A DNA stretch of 64,000 nt from Vanessa cardui (taxonomy: Eukaryota; Arthropoda; Insecta; Lepidoptera; Nymphalidae): the NCBI RefSeq assembly GCF_905220365.1, contig NC_061130.1:2921501-2985500 (forward strand), read 5' to 3'. Numbering within the stretch: the stretch's first letter is position 1; every line of letters begins with the position of its first letter. Under the pieces are notes generated by a model. That model had not been told where the DNA came from, made no database searches, and worked only from the letters and a program-made list of their open reading frames with translations. Shown here piece after piece: positions 53,851 through 63,893 of this stretch. A program made the translations under genes and the position numbers.

Positions 53851-54350
53851 TGTCGTTTTGCAATTAAAGCAAGTGGCATGATGCAAAGAATAAAGTTTTA
53901 TCACGCTGTCTTATAACGACTCCTGATTATGCAGAGTTAATTCAGCAAAAAAATTCAAACTTTTCTGAATATTAAATTTGTACAGAACATTTTATTGACC
54001 AATCTTACAAGCTGTTTTAAAATATTATTAATACTCCGAACTATTTATTGTGATGATTTTATTTATGTTATTCTGATTTAGAGATGGTAACACTGTTGCG
54101 TCGTGGTTGGCTGGTTAAGAACGCTGACTTTGATCGGCTGACCAATTGGATGACTGGACAGATTGTGACAGGAGTGTGGTGACAGGAGGAATTAAAAAGA
54201 AAAACAGAAGAGAGCGGTAGGTGGTCAGAATTCGGGTTTAAGGGGGTTATCTTAAAAATTAAGGGTGATTGATTGTACAACATAATTCCAAGTTATATAA
54301 ATGTATTTATATATAATCGAACTGAGTGTGGATTCATAAAATTATATTGT
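53851..54350. other. Stretch without recognised elements
   Basis: A 71-codon minus frame (54068-54283) has no recognised domain. Confidence 0.4.
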
Positions 54351-54429
54351 ATGACAAGCTGTGCCCACTACCTTGTACGCGTTTGAATTTAACAACAAAA
54401 AATATTGTAGCCTAAGTTACTCCTTATTA

Positions 54430-54437
54430 TATCAGTT
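54430..54437. repeat. 8-bp target duplication of SINE-A, left copy
   Basis: TATCAGTT, identical to 54682-54689; the sequence is Helitron F. Confidence 0.85.
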
Positions 54438-54681
54438 GACGACCTCCATGGTCGGGTGGTGTGTACACCGGTTTTCATGGGTCCGCCACTCTGAGGTCCC
54501 GGGTTCGATTCCCGGCCGAGTCGATGTAGATTACCATTAGTTTTCTATGTTGTTTTGGGTCTGGGTGTCTGTGGTACCGTCGTTACTTCTGATTTCCATA
54601 ACACAAGTGCTTCAGCTACTTACATTGGGATCAGAGTAATGTATGTGATGTTGTCTCATATTTATTATTATTATTATTTAT
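54438..54681 (+). mobile_element. SINE-A, full length, nested in Helitron F
   Basis: A box TGGTCGGGTGG (54449-54459), B box GGTTCGATTCC (54502-54512), the conserved body, and a (TTATTA)n tail. The 244-bp copy with matching target duplications fixes both ends of the family. This is the reference SINE-A here. Confidence 0.95.
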
Positions 54682-54689
54682 TATCAGTT
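54682..54689. repeat. 8-bp target duplication of SINE-A, right copy
   Basis: TATCAGTT, followed by ATCTGCC, which rejoins Helitron F. Confidence 0.85.
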
Positions 54690-54890
54690 ATCTGCCAGTG
54701 AAAGTCCCGTCAAAATCGGTCCAGCCGTTCCAGAGATTAGCCAAAACAAACAGACAGACAAAAATTGTAAAAAACGTTATTTTGGTATATGTACCGTGTA
54801 TACATACATATGCATTGAGTAAAAAAGGGCTATTTTAATATAACAAACAGGCACTCCAATTTTATTTTAGATAAAGATATAGATATGTAT

Positions 54891-55330
54891 ATACAGGTAG
54901 ATAAATTTTACGACTTGCTTGTTTTAAGTTACGCTAGCATTAATACGAGTATATTGAATTATTCATATTTGCAAAGCTCACGACTGCTCCGCTAACTGCG
55001 TGGAGATTAGGAGTTCCGTGTACATGCTGGGATCCCAAGATTAGCAAGCCAAAGTAACTGTACGGGAATGTTGCAGTGCCAAATAATGGAGATATAAACG
55101 CTTAATATCGTGATCGCATGCAGAAAATGGAGCTGAGTTCTAACTAAAAAGATTTCTTGCTGAAGAAGAAAAAATGATTTTTCGCATTTCAAAAAATTCA
55201 TTTTTTGGCTCGGGTTTGCTTAATCGTTCTTTTGATGTGAAGATATAAAAATACTTTTACCTATTATGTTGAATATAACTTGAAATAAAATCTTTTTTAT
55301 AAATCGATTTTGATAATCTATACTATGATG
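54891..55330. other. Stretch without recognised elements
   Basis: Nothing recognised. Confidence 0.4.
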
Positions 55331-55555
55331 ATGAGCTGAGATGGCCCAGTGGTTACAACGCGTGCATCTTAACCGATAATTGCGGGTTCAATATCATATA
55401 TGTGTCTAATATCATCGAAATCTGCCACATGTGCATTCCACCAACCTGCATTGGAACAGCGTGGTGGAATATGTTCCAAACCCTCTCCTTAATGGAAGAG
55501 GAGGCCTTACCTCAGCAGGGGGAAATGTACGGGCTGTTACTTTACTTTACTTTAA
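55331..55555 (+). mobile_element. SINE-B with internal deletion
   Basis: GAGCTGAGATGGCCCAGTGG (A box), then GCGGGTTCAA joins to TATCATATATGTGTCTAATA, removing the second half of the B box and the GTGCTCGGCGG block. The 3' part and the ACTTTACTTTACTTT tail are intact. Confidence 0.9.
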
Positions 55556-55751
55556 TCTATACTAATATTATAAATTTTTAAGTAACTCTAACTAAACTTT
55601 GTCAGTCTGTCGCTCTTTTAAACCGTTGAATCAAATTTGATAAAATTTGGTATGAAGAAAACTTGAAGTCCAAAGAAGAACATATGCTACTTTTTTGCTT
55701 ATACATGACAACCGACCCCAAAAACTAAGCGAAGCCGCGAACGACAACTAG
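55556..55751 (+). mobile_element. Non-autonomous Helitron E, both ends
   Basis: Begins A|TCTATACTAATATTATAAA directly at the SINE-B tail and ends TAAGCGAAGCCGCGAACGAC, then CTAG (55748-55751). The base after CTAG is A rather than T. Length 196 bp, no ORF. Confidence 0.85.
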
Positions 55752-56287
55752 AATTTTATAAGTTGGTAAGTATACCTTCAGAGATGGTCTTACGTCTTCC
55801 TGAGTTGGTATACTTTCATAGATGGACTTCTTATATTGAAAGTTCTAGTAACTTCTAGTAGTAGTTTTAGGTTCAAAAAATGTAATTGAAACATATGTTA
55901 TGTATAAATAGTAGAATTAAGACAAGATACAATAAAATAAACTAATAAAAAGGTAACACACAATTTTAACATTAACAGTTTTTACATGCAAGAGAATCTA
56001 ACACCTAAATCAATAACATATTCTCAATAAAGTAATCGTTTCATAAACACCGTAACAGAACGCCGAACGAGTGTTTTATGTCAACACGAGAGTTTACACT
56101 CCGTGATCGGACTGACAATGTTTGCACAGAAATATTCGTTGAATAACGCGAGGCATCGAGCAAGGTTTCAGTTATTTACCTATTTCGAGTCGGAAAAAGT
56201 CATTTCTGATTTCAATATCTAATCTGGATACAGTGACGCCATTTATCGTAATATGATCGTCTAATTTTAAAAGCCGAGGAAAAAGTG
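55752..56287. other. Stretch without recognised repeats
   Basis: 56040-56280 is less AT-rich and not repeated in this window. No coding frame or RNA gene seen. Confidence 0.4.
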
Positions 56288-57428
56288 AGCTACCTAAAAC
56301 TTAGTGGTCTTCACCGATAGTAAGAATGCCAAAAATATTTAGTCCACTGTACCCTTCAAATTGGAACACAATCATTTGAAGTATTCATGTATGGCGGTAG
56401 ATTAAGCAATCAGTAAGCAGTTGAAAACGTGAACCACCTAAAGTGGTCATCATCACCAATAGTAAACAGTGCCAAAAACATTTAGTCCACTGTATCCTTC
56501 AAACATGAACACAATCATATGAAGTATTCATGTACGGCGGTAGATTAAGCGATCAGTAAGCTGTTGAAAACGTGAACCACCTAAAGTGGTCATCATCACC
56601 AATAGTAAACAGTGCCAAAAACCTTTAGTCCACTGTATCCTTCAAACATGAACACAATCATATGAGGTATAATTCATGTACGGCGGTAGATTAAGCAATC
56701 AGTAAGCAGTTGAAAACGTGAACCACCTAAAGTGGTCATCATCACCAATAGTAAACAGTGCCAAAAACATTTAGTCCACTGTATCCTTCAAACATGAACA
56801 CAATCATATGAAGTATTCATGTACGGCGGTAGATTAAGCGATCAGTAAGCTGTTGAAAACGTGAACCACCTAAAGTGGTCATCATCACCAATAGTAAACA
56901 GTGCCAAAAACCTTTAGTCCACTGTATCCTTCAAACATGAACACAATCATATGAGGTATAATTCATGTACGGCGGTAGATTAAGCGATCAGTAAGCTGTT
57001 GAAAACGTGAACCACCTAAAGTGGTCATCATCACCAATAGTAAACAGTGCCAAAAACCTTTAGTCCACTGTATCCTTCAAACATGAACACAATCATATGA
57101 GGTATAATTCATGTACGGCGGTAGATTAAGCGATCAGTAAGCTGTTGAAAACGTGAACCACCTAAAGTGGTCATCATCACCAATAGTAAACAGTGCCAAA
57201 AACCTTTAGTCCACTGTATCCTTCAAACATGAACACAATCATATGAGGTATAATTCATGTACGGCGGTAGATTAAGCGATCAGTAAGCTGTTGAAAACGT
57301 GAACCACCTAAAGTGGTCATCATCACCAATAGTAAACAGTGCCAAAAACATTTAGTCCACTGTCCCTTACAAATAGGAACACAATCATTTGAAGTATTCA
57401 TGTATGGTGGTAGATTAAGAGATCAGTA
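56288..57428 (+). repeat. Tandem array, eight units of 143 or 146 bp, derived from repeat C
   Basis: Units start at 56288, 56431, 56574, 56720, 56863, 57009, 57155 and 57301 (lengths 143, 143, 146, 143, 146, 146, 146, and a shorter last one). Each has CCACCTAAAGTGGTCATCAT, TTTAGTCCACTGT, CAAACATGAACACAATCAT and GGCGGTAGATTAAG. These follow repeat C in minus orientation (ACCTGATGGTAAGTGGTCAC, CTCACCCTTCAAACTGGAAC, GGCGGTAGAATATC) with the middle deleted. Two variants occur: GAAGTATTCATG (143) and GAGGTATAATTCATG (146). The outer units keep more C-like bases (CCCTTCAAATTGGAACAC), the inner ones are nearly identical. Confidence 0.9.
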
Positions 57429-57660
57429 CATATAGGCAACAAAGCTGGTCTGTATAATGCCCTAAATAGAAGATCATGGAGTTTGAAGTGACGTCGCTAA
57501 TTGTTTAAGGAAATCTTACAGAAAAATGTCCATTAATCTGATTTCGTTTAACATTTGTGGGTGCTGAGTGTATGCAATAAATAACTCTAAGTCTTCAGAT
57601 CAGATGTCATATTTGTCTGAACTTCGTCGACAACGATATTACAATATATGTAGTTATCAC
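57429..57660. other. Stretch after the tandem array
   Basis: Nothing recognised. Confidence 0.4.
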
Positions 57661-57663
57661 TTC

Positions 57664-57955
57664 ATATTATAAAAAAAGTCCGCCGGCCACGTTTATCGGT
57701 CTGTATGTTCGTGATAAACTTCAAAACTGATGAACGGATTTTCATGCGATTTTCACTAATCGACAGAGGGATTCATAAAGAAGGTTTAGGTATATAATTT
57801 TAGGTTTTTGTGTAAATAAGGTTCTATTTCAAATAGAACGACGATTGTTAAACATGTCAGAAAAAGCAAAAAAAACATAATTAGTAAAAGGTAAACATTT
57901 CAAAAAAAACTTTATCCACCCGTGGGAAGCCGGGTCGGGCGGGTCGGTTTATAAA
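57664..57955 (+). mobile_element. Helitron K, non-autonomous
   Basis: GTCTGTATGTTCGTGATAAA, CTGATGAACGGATTTTCATG, then CACCCGTGGGAAGCCGGGTC and GGGCGGGTCGG at the end. The terminal CTAG is changed. A 9-bp inverted repeat with 1-nt loop lies at 57821-57839. Confidence 0.6.
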
Positions 57956-58054
57956 AAGATACTTACTGTATGTGATATATGATGGTACACATGAGATAGC
58001 CTAAATAAACATAGATTTAGAAAAAAAACCAGAAGAGTACTTGGCCATATTCGA

Positions 58055-58110
58055 GTCTGCAAACGTCAACTAAGTTACAGGTGATCTAACCACTGAGCCA
58101 TCTCGAGTCC
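58055..58110 (-). mobile_element. SINE-B head fragment
   Basis: GATCTAACCACTGAGCCATC then TCGAGTC: the reverse complement of the A-box region. The body is not recognisable. Confidence 0.5.
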
Positions 58111-59504
58111 CCTAATATAAACGTAATCTATCCTAGTATAAAAGTTCCATTTCAAATTTATCTCTTTATAATATTACCCCTGTAATATTACTATGGAGCT
58201 TATTGCTGCCGGGGTCGCCGTGCTATACATATTCAATCGAGATCAATCTGTAAATAATGTATGTACAAGGTTCATCCAATATTGCCTCCACAAATTGCTT
58301 GATAAAAGCAGCTATTAATATGACATGCCAGTTTTACACATTTATATCCCAAAAATATTTATTCACATGAGTAATGATATCAATAGTTACTCTATATAGC
58401 CTTACCATATGATACCATGAAAAAAGCCGAATGTTTTTTTTTTTACTCTGTGGAGTTGTGACACACCAAACCACTGTGTAGAACGTGGACCTGGTAATTA
58501 GGTCTAGTTCTAACTAATTTAACTTAAATCGGAATTTTATTGGAAAATAATAATGTAAATGCGTTTAAATTCGACCTTTATTCAGCGGAATATTCTTTTA
58601 GTATACGGATATGTACAGTCAGGGTAGAAAAACCTTCATCAGTTTTCAAATTCATTCCTTTATCAAGTCTTAAAGTTGTTAGAAAATTTTGAATCTAAAC
58701 ATCAAATTATTAATTTTATTTATTTAAATTTTATATCTTAAGGTGGCGAACCTTTTCTTACCACGACTGTACATACATTATTAATTTGTAAATTATAGTT
58801 CCTAGTCTATGGTTTATATATTTTAGAATAAAACTAAAATATTTTATTAACAATTCTTACCCTTCTTTGGAAAAAAAATGGCTTATGAAAAATCTCAAGA
58901 AACCACGAATTTAAGAAAAACACGTGTCCAGAAATGATTATATCATTAATTTAAAACTGTTTGATTGTTAAATTAATAAATTTTTAGTGAATTTTGAAAT
59001 GCTAAATTAGTCTGAAATATTTTAGTGTTTGTAAACAGCTGTTATTTTGAGTGAATAAGTCTACCCACCTATTCTTGTTATAAAGATCAAGCAACCGCCG
59101 GTATCGACAGGCTTGGTCGAGCCGTCGGAGCGATCGGACCGCCTCATATTGGAATAAATCAGAGAAGAATATTCCCTGAGTTTAATTTCAAACCTCCGAG
59201 GATGGATAAAGATCGAAACCCTGACACTCTTGATGTCAGCTATGCTGACGTCATGTTTTTTAAAAACGGGCTCGGATATGCGGCTCCGTTATATATGTTT
59301 TTTCTTAACTTCACTTAGCACATTCTCTGAGACAAAACCAAGCATGAGCTGGCAGACTTCCTGCCTGTGTATAATTATGTACAAATAATCAAGAAGATCG
59401 GTATAGAAGTTGATATACTGTATCAGGATGTATATATACTTCAAATTTTAATTTTAATCGGCTGTCATGTAATTGATAAATAAAATAACACTTCGTCACT
59501 ATTT
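58111..59504. other. 1.4-kb stretch without recognised genes
   Basis: 59060-59330 is GC-richer and not repeated here. It holds TGATGTCAGC-TAT-GCTGACGTCA, an inverted repeat ending in a TGACGTCA palindrome (59246-59253), which could be a CRE/ATF-type site, but no promoter or exon can be supported. Confidence 0.35.
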
Positions 59505-59620
59505 ATTACTAAGTTTCTTGCTCTTGGTAGAATCTACATTACGAAACTGTTGTTGCTTTGCAAAAGTGCTTATAAACCTAAAAAAACCTTGCCTACTTGA
59601 ATAATTTGATACTTTTATTC
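59505..59620 (+). mobile_element. LINE-K 3' end, diverged
   Basis: ACTAAGTTTCTTGCTCTTGG, TAGAATCTACATTACGAAAC, GCAAAAGTGCTTATAAACC, GCCTACTTGAATAATTTGAT. Confidence 0.65.
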
Positions 59621-59637
59621 AAAGGTTTGTGTTTGCA

Positions 59638-59810
59638 ACAGACTTCAAAAAGGAGGAGGTAATCAATTCGTCTGTATTATTTTTTATGTTTGTAACCTCA
59701 TAACTTTTAACTGAATGGACCGACGAGGACGTGGCTGATACTGGCTCCAAATATGACAATAACTATAACTACTTTTTATAAACGTAAATAGACTTTTATG
59801 TAGTCTTTGT
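59638..59810 (+). mobile_element. MITE G fragment, chimeric
   Basis: GACTTCAAAAAGGAGGAGGT, AATCAATTCGTCTGTATTAT (25308-type end) joins after about 80 bases to GTGGCTGATACTGGCTCCAA and TAGACTTTTATGTAGTC (foldback-type arm). Confidence 0.55.
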
Positions 59811-59814
59811 TCTT

Positions 59815-59960
59815 TTTTTTTTAATTGATAAAAGACCTATATTTGATCTATTTCTTTTTTTAGAACTAATAAGCAAATAATACTTTATCAATATTTTTTA
59901 CGAAAGGGTATTTATTGTATGTATATAACGAAGAGGTTTGATATATTCGTTATCAGATAT
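59815..59960 (+). repeat. Repeat H copy 2 (unclassified)
   Basis: AATTGATAAAAGACCTATAT, TTGATCTATTTC, TTTTTTTAGAACTAATAAGC, TATATAACGAAGAGG, as in 18110-18240. A 10-base piece present in copy 1 (GCCTCATCA) is missing. Confidence 0.55.
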
Positions 59961-59961
59961 G

Positions 59962-60440
59962 AAGATACCGAGTCCAAATATAGAAATAATTATAACCACA
60001 TTATATAATTGTAAATCGATTTTTAAGTAGTCTAATATTTTTCATCTCATTTTACTTAGGAGGACTCTAAATAAAGGTGTCAGCCAAGAAAACCCTACAG
60101 TATATATATCAAAAAACAATACGAGAATACTTTAACGAATATGTTTTTTACAAATTACCTTTTATACAATAATATACTGGATCCATCAAGAGGCTCGTAT
60201 CGCTTCTTTCTTTTGATTGTTGGGGCAAGGGCAACGTGGCTGACACCGGCTCCAAATATAACAATAACTATAACTACGTTATATAATCGTAAATCGACTT
60301 TTAAGTAGTCCAATATTTTTCATTTCATTTTACTTAGGAGGACTCTAAAAATATGTTGAATACGCAATTATTTTTGTTTAAATTTTTATTTATAAAATGG
60401 TGTTTTGTTTGAAGTCGGTTTTTATTTTTGTTAAATTTTT
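59962..60440 (-). mobile_element. MITE G, partial left arm, centre and full right arm
   Basis: ACCGAGTCCAAATATAG, GTAAATCGATTTTTAAGTAG, AACAATACGAGAATACTTTA, CTCGTATCGCTTCTTTCTTT, GGCTGACACCGGCTCCAAAT, AATCGACTTTTAAGTAGTCC, ending GTTTTGTTTGAAGTCGGTTT. Two copies of the AAATCG-TAAGTAGTC block are in direct orientation, so the left piece is rearranged. Confidence 0.7.
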
Positions 60441-60840
60441 ATTTATTATTAATAGATAATATTATATAAACCCTATAAATCTGATGCGCTTTTTTCATTT
60501 ATTTTAAGTTTATTTATTGCCAGTACAAAATAATATTACTAAAATTCAATACTATCATTAACCATAAATATATAATAAGGATTGTTCAGCGATTTTGGTA
60601 AACTTCCTTTCTTACATCAAACCTGTGGTAACTAATAGACGGATTATATATCTAAAGGGATTGCTGTCTAGTAAAAACTTGGTATGGCTTAGAACGTATC
60701 TAAAAATCCAATGACGCTGAATACGTTCAGTAATTATTAATAATTACAAACAATAATACTTTATATTCTGTTGAAACTTGGGAACTATTTTAGTATCTAC
60801 TATTACTAATTATCGTATCTATTATAAGTAGTTGTAAGTA
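60441..60840. other. AT-rich stretch
   Basis: Nothing recognised. Confidence 0.4.
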
Positions 60841-60849
60841 GTATAAGTA

Positions 60850-61016
60850 GTAGTACTTTGTCTGTCTGTACGTCTTATAGCCAAACCACTGAACCTAATT
60901 TAAGTAAATTTAGTATGATGAAAGTTCGAACTCCAAGAAAGAATATAAACCATTGTATGAACAACATCTCACGACCAACCCCTAGAAAGGAAGTAAAAGT
61001 GAGAGCGACATCTAGT
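60850..61016 (+). mobile_element. Helitron E relative
   Basis: TACTTTGTCTGTCTGTACG, CCAAACCACTGAACCTAATT, AGTTCGAACTCCAAGAAAG, GAGCGACATCTAGT. Order as in E; the hairpin before CTAG is lost. Confidence 0.5.
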
Positions 61017-61057
61017 AGTATACTATAGTAAAAATGATATATATCATTTATACTATA

Positions 61058-61265
61058 CTAGCAGTCCACAGTGCAGTGACTTCGTGCGCGTTTGATTGAA
61101 ATTTAGTTTAACGAAAAAGTTATTATTGTAGCCTAAGTTACTCCTTATAACACCAGCTATGTGCCAATCGGTCTGTCAATCCAGAGATTAGCTGGAACAA
61201 ACAGACTGATGGAAAAATTATAGTGTAACGTTATATCGGTATATGTGCTCTGCAGTTCTATAGAT
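61058..61265 (-). mobile_element. Helitron F, shortened
   Basis: CTAG at 61058-61061, CAGTGACTTCGTGCGCGTTT, TATTGTAGCCTAAGTTACTC, AGAGATTAGCTGGAACAAAC, then TTATATCGGTATATGTGC. It keeps the 3' end (left) without interruption, which supports the reading of the F copy at 41348. Confidence 0.75.
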
Positions 61266-62535
61266 ATAGATTTCATGAAAGAAATTACGTGTACTTTCGA
61301 TTAAGAGAAGAACCATTGAGTTTTTATGCGCAATTTTGTGTATAAAGTCGGTGAAGCGAAATATTGTTACGTAATTATTCAAAAAACCGCATTGGATCAG
61401 CGCGTTCGAATAAGATTAAAAATCACCTCTTAAAAGATTCAATTCACAGCATTAGGACGTTGTATGTTGTTATGAAGAATGTGTTAGTACAGGGTCAAGC
61501 TATCTAGCATTTACTGAAATAACAGGTATTTTTATTACAGGTTATTATAAGCTAGTAAATACCTAATGGGTAACCCCTAATATAAAACCTTTCAAACCAA
61601 ATTTCAACAGCATTAAGTAGGTATTGCTGCTTGCCAGTAGAATATATGTATATTTCTGCTTGCCCAAAACCTTACCACAAAGTAAATAAATATTAACGTA
61701 CATAAATGTTTAATAATCATTTATTATGAAACTGTTTCTATTTCTAAACTGAAATAATTCGCCATAGCGGTTCACCGAAACAAAAAACAACTTCATTTAT
61801 TAGTAACGGAACTTAATTACAGTTAAGTTAATCATTAAATTAAAACATTTAAATGGCGATATCTTGAGAGTGGCGGGCTAACCTGATTAATAAATGTACA
61901 AAAAAAACGTATAAAATAATTCAACTTTGACATCGACTTTAAACAATTTTGTAGATTAGTAGCGAGCACAGTGGTGTAAAAAATGTGTTTTCACCTAATA
62001 TAAACAACGTGCAGTATTATGACAGCTATTTATATTAGATTATTACTATGTTCTCTTTTAAAGTGCATCTTTCGTAGTGTAAACAGTTTTATAAAAACTA
62101 CGAAAAATCTACTTCCCGCAAGTTTTAAATTGTAATCATAATGATTTATCGGTCTTTACCTGTTATATTAATATAAAACATTTTAATACTGTAACACTTT
62201 TTGTAATGTCTTATAATAACCATAAAAATCAAGACTTAATTTATCAATACATGAAAACTTGCATCAATAAAAATAAAATGACAATACATGTAACAAAAAT
62301 AAATTAGAAATTATACAGGTAAAATAAATAAATTGAAATCGGTCCTATAATAATTACTGTAAATTGTAAGTTTAATTTTGTATGATACAACGTTCCTACA
62401 GTACCAGTTTCTATCTCTTATTTTTTAGGATACCTTGTAAGCTAAGATCTTATGTATATATAGCAGACACCACATAATACAACATAGCAGAATTAAATAG
62501 AAACTGAGTGACTTTATAATATGTGTATTTTTTTT
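61266..62535. other. 1.3-kb AT-rich stretch
   Basis: No gene or known repeat recognised. Confidence 0.45.
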
Positions 62536-62763
62536 TATAAATAAGAGACAACATCACATACATTACTCTGATCCCAATGTAAGTAGCTAAAGTACTTGTT
62601 TTATGGAAAGTCAGAAATAACGACGGTACCACAAACACCCAGACCCAAGACAACATAGAAAACTAATGATAATCTTCATCGACGTGGCCGGGACTCGAAC
62701 CCGGGACGTCGGAGTAGTACACGTGAAAACCGGTGTTCTCACCACTCGATCACGAAGGTCGTC
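62536..62763 (-). mobile_element. SINE-A copy, near full length
   Basis: Tail TTTTTTTTATAAATAAGAG at left, ACGACGGTACCACAAACACC, B box complement GGACTCGAACC, ACCACTCGATCACGAAGG at right. Confidence 0.9.
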
Positions 62764-63190
62764 AATCCTATTATGTATGCCTTAAGAAACAGTTGATAAA
62801 AGTATACGACCATATAGTTTTGTCCGTATTACTGTACAAATTATGTGGAGAGCTCTTAACCTAGATGTTAAATGGTTCAACTTGAAAAGCAACCAAGTTT
62901 TAGAATACAAAATCTTTTTAGAAAATGTAATTCGGAATTTACGAAGCATGATCACTTATGTTGAAACAATTATTAAATATACGTTATATTGAACAGCAAT
63001 AAAGACTGTTTTCGCGTAATCGATGGTAATATTAAATACAATATCAGTACTAGACAAAGGCCAAATAAACAATATTTGACCTTGGAAATCTATGATACTA
63101 ATTATGAATTTGCGAAGAAGTGAAGTTTTTAAAGCCGATAAAACTGCTATCGTAACTTTAATAGTTAAGTGGAATGGCGTTAGATTATAA
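62764..63190. other. Stretch without recognised elements
   Basis: A 94-codon minus frame (62956-63240) runs into Helitron D and has no domain. Confidence 0.4.
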
Positions 63191-63191
63191 A

Positions 63192-63478
63192 CTAACGACC
63201 CGCTTCCGCTTCGCACAGGTACAATACTGATACTAAACATACTAAAGAATTTGTTTATTTACGACATCACATTACAAACTTGTAAAATTATCAGTGTTTC
63301 TTTACTGTTTTTTGTATATAATAGACAATCTATTATATACAAAAAACTTCCTCTCGAATCTTTCTATTAAAAAATCGTACATCAAGATCATCAAAATCCG
63401 TTGTGTAGTTTTAAAGATTTAAGCATACAAAGTGACATAGGGACAGAGAAAGCGACTTTGTTTTATACTATGTAGTGA
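63192..63478 (-). mobile_element. Helitron D with an internal foldback
   Basis: Left 3' border CTAACGACCCGCTTCCGCTT (TTAG instead of CTAG on the minus strand); right 5' border TATACTATGTAGTGA. The body AATTTGTTTATTTACGACAT is normal, but 63307-63347 contains a perfect hairpin that replaces the usual bases. Confidence 0.85.
63307..63347. repeat. Perfect 19-bp inverted repeat, 3-nt loop
   Basis: GTTTTTTGTATATAATAGA (63307-63325), loop CAA, then its exact complement (63329-63347). The right arm is normal Helitron D sequence. Confidence 0.9.
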
Positions 63479-63623
63479 TAAAGATATTGTTAGCGTGTAG
63501 CCCTAGCCTTCACTATGGTGTTATTTCATTGCGTTATATCATTCATTATATCACATTATTATTATTACTTACTTTGAAAATGATTTAGCTGTAATAAGAA
63601 AAACAATTGGATGATTGTCAAGC

Positions 63624-63625
<2 letters not shown>

Positions 63626-63682
<57 letters not shown>
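63626..63682. repeat. TA microsatellite, 57 bp
   Basis: Uninterrupted TA run, the longest simple repeat in the window, placed at the truncated end of a repeat C copy. Confidence 0.95.
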
Positions 63683-63685
<3 letters not shown>

Positions 63686-63689
63686 CATA

Positions 63690-63893
63690 TATATTTACAT
63701 CGTCAATGCTCCACCAACCTTGGGAACTAAGATGCTATGTCTCTTGTGTCTGTAGTTACACTGGCTCACTCACCCTTCAAACTGGAACACAACAATACTG
63801 CGTACTGTTATTTAACGAGAATATCTGATAAGTGGGTGGTACCTATCCAGACGGGCTTGCACAAAACCCTACCACCAAGAGAATATTATTATC
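63690..63893 (-). mobile_element. Repeat C with intact 5' end
   Basis: CATCGTCAATGCTCCACCAA, TACACTGGCTCACTCACCC, CAAACTGGAACACAACAATA, GTGGGTGGTACCTATCCAGA, CGGGCTTGCACAAAACCCTA, CCACCAAG. This copy gives the 5' half of C; its 3' half is lost at the TA run. Confidence 0.85.

Larger units (their letters stand above)
54352..54890 (-). mobile_element. Helitron F interrupted by SINE-A
   Basis: Left border CAAGCTGTGCCCACTACC (CTAG changed to CTTG on the minus strand), TATTGTAGCCTAAGTTACTC, then after the SINE TCTGCCAGTGAAAGTCCCGT, ATCGGTCCAGCCGTTCCAGA, CACTCCAATTTTATTTTAGA. No coding capacity. Confidence 0.75.

Noticed and set aside
54100..54200. Possible tRNA-like segment (GTGGTTGGCTGGTTAAGAAC)
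   Set aside because: No matching B box downstream and no cloverleaf.
54449..54512. tRNA gene-like A and B boxes (and similar boxes in every SINE-A and SINE-B head)
   Set aside because: They are SINE heads: no complete cloverleaf or acceptor stem, and each is followed by the same tRNA-unrelated body and tail.
56288..57428. Regular repeat spacing that might suggest a CRISPR array
   Set aside because: Units are 143-146 bp and repeated throughout with no unique spacers; the genome is eukaryotic.
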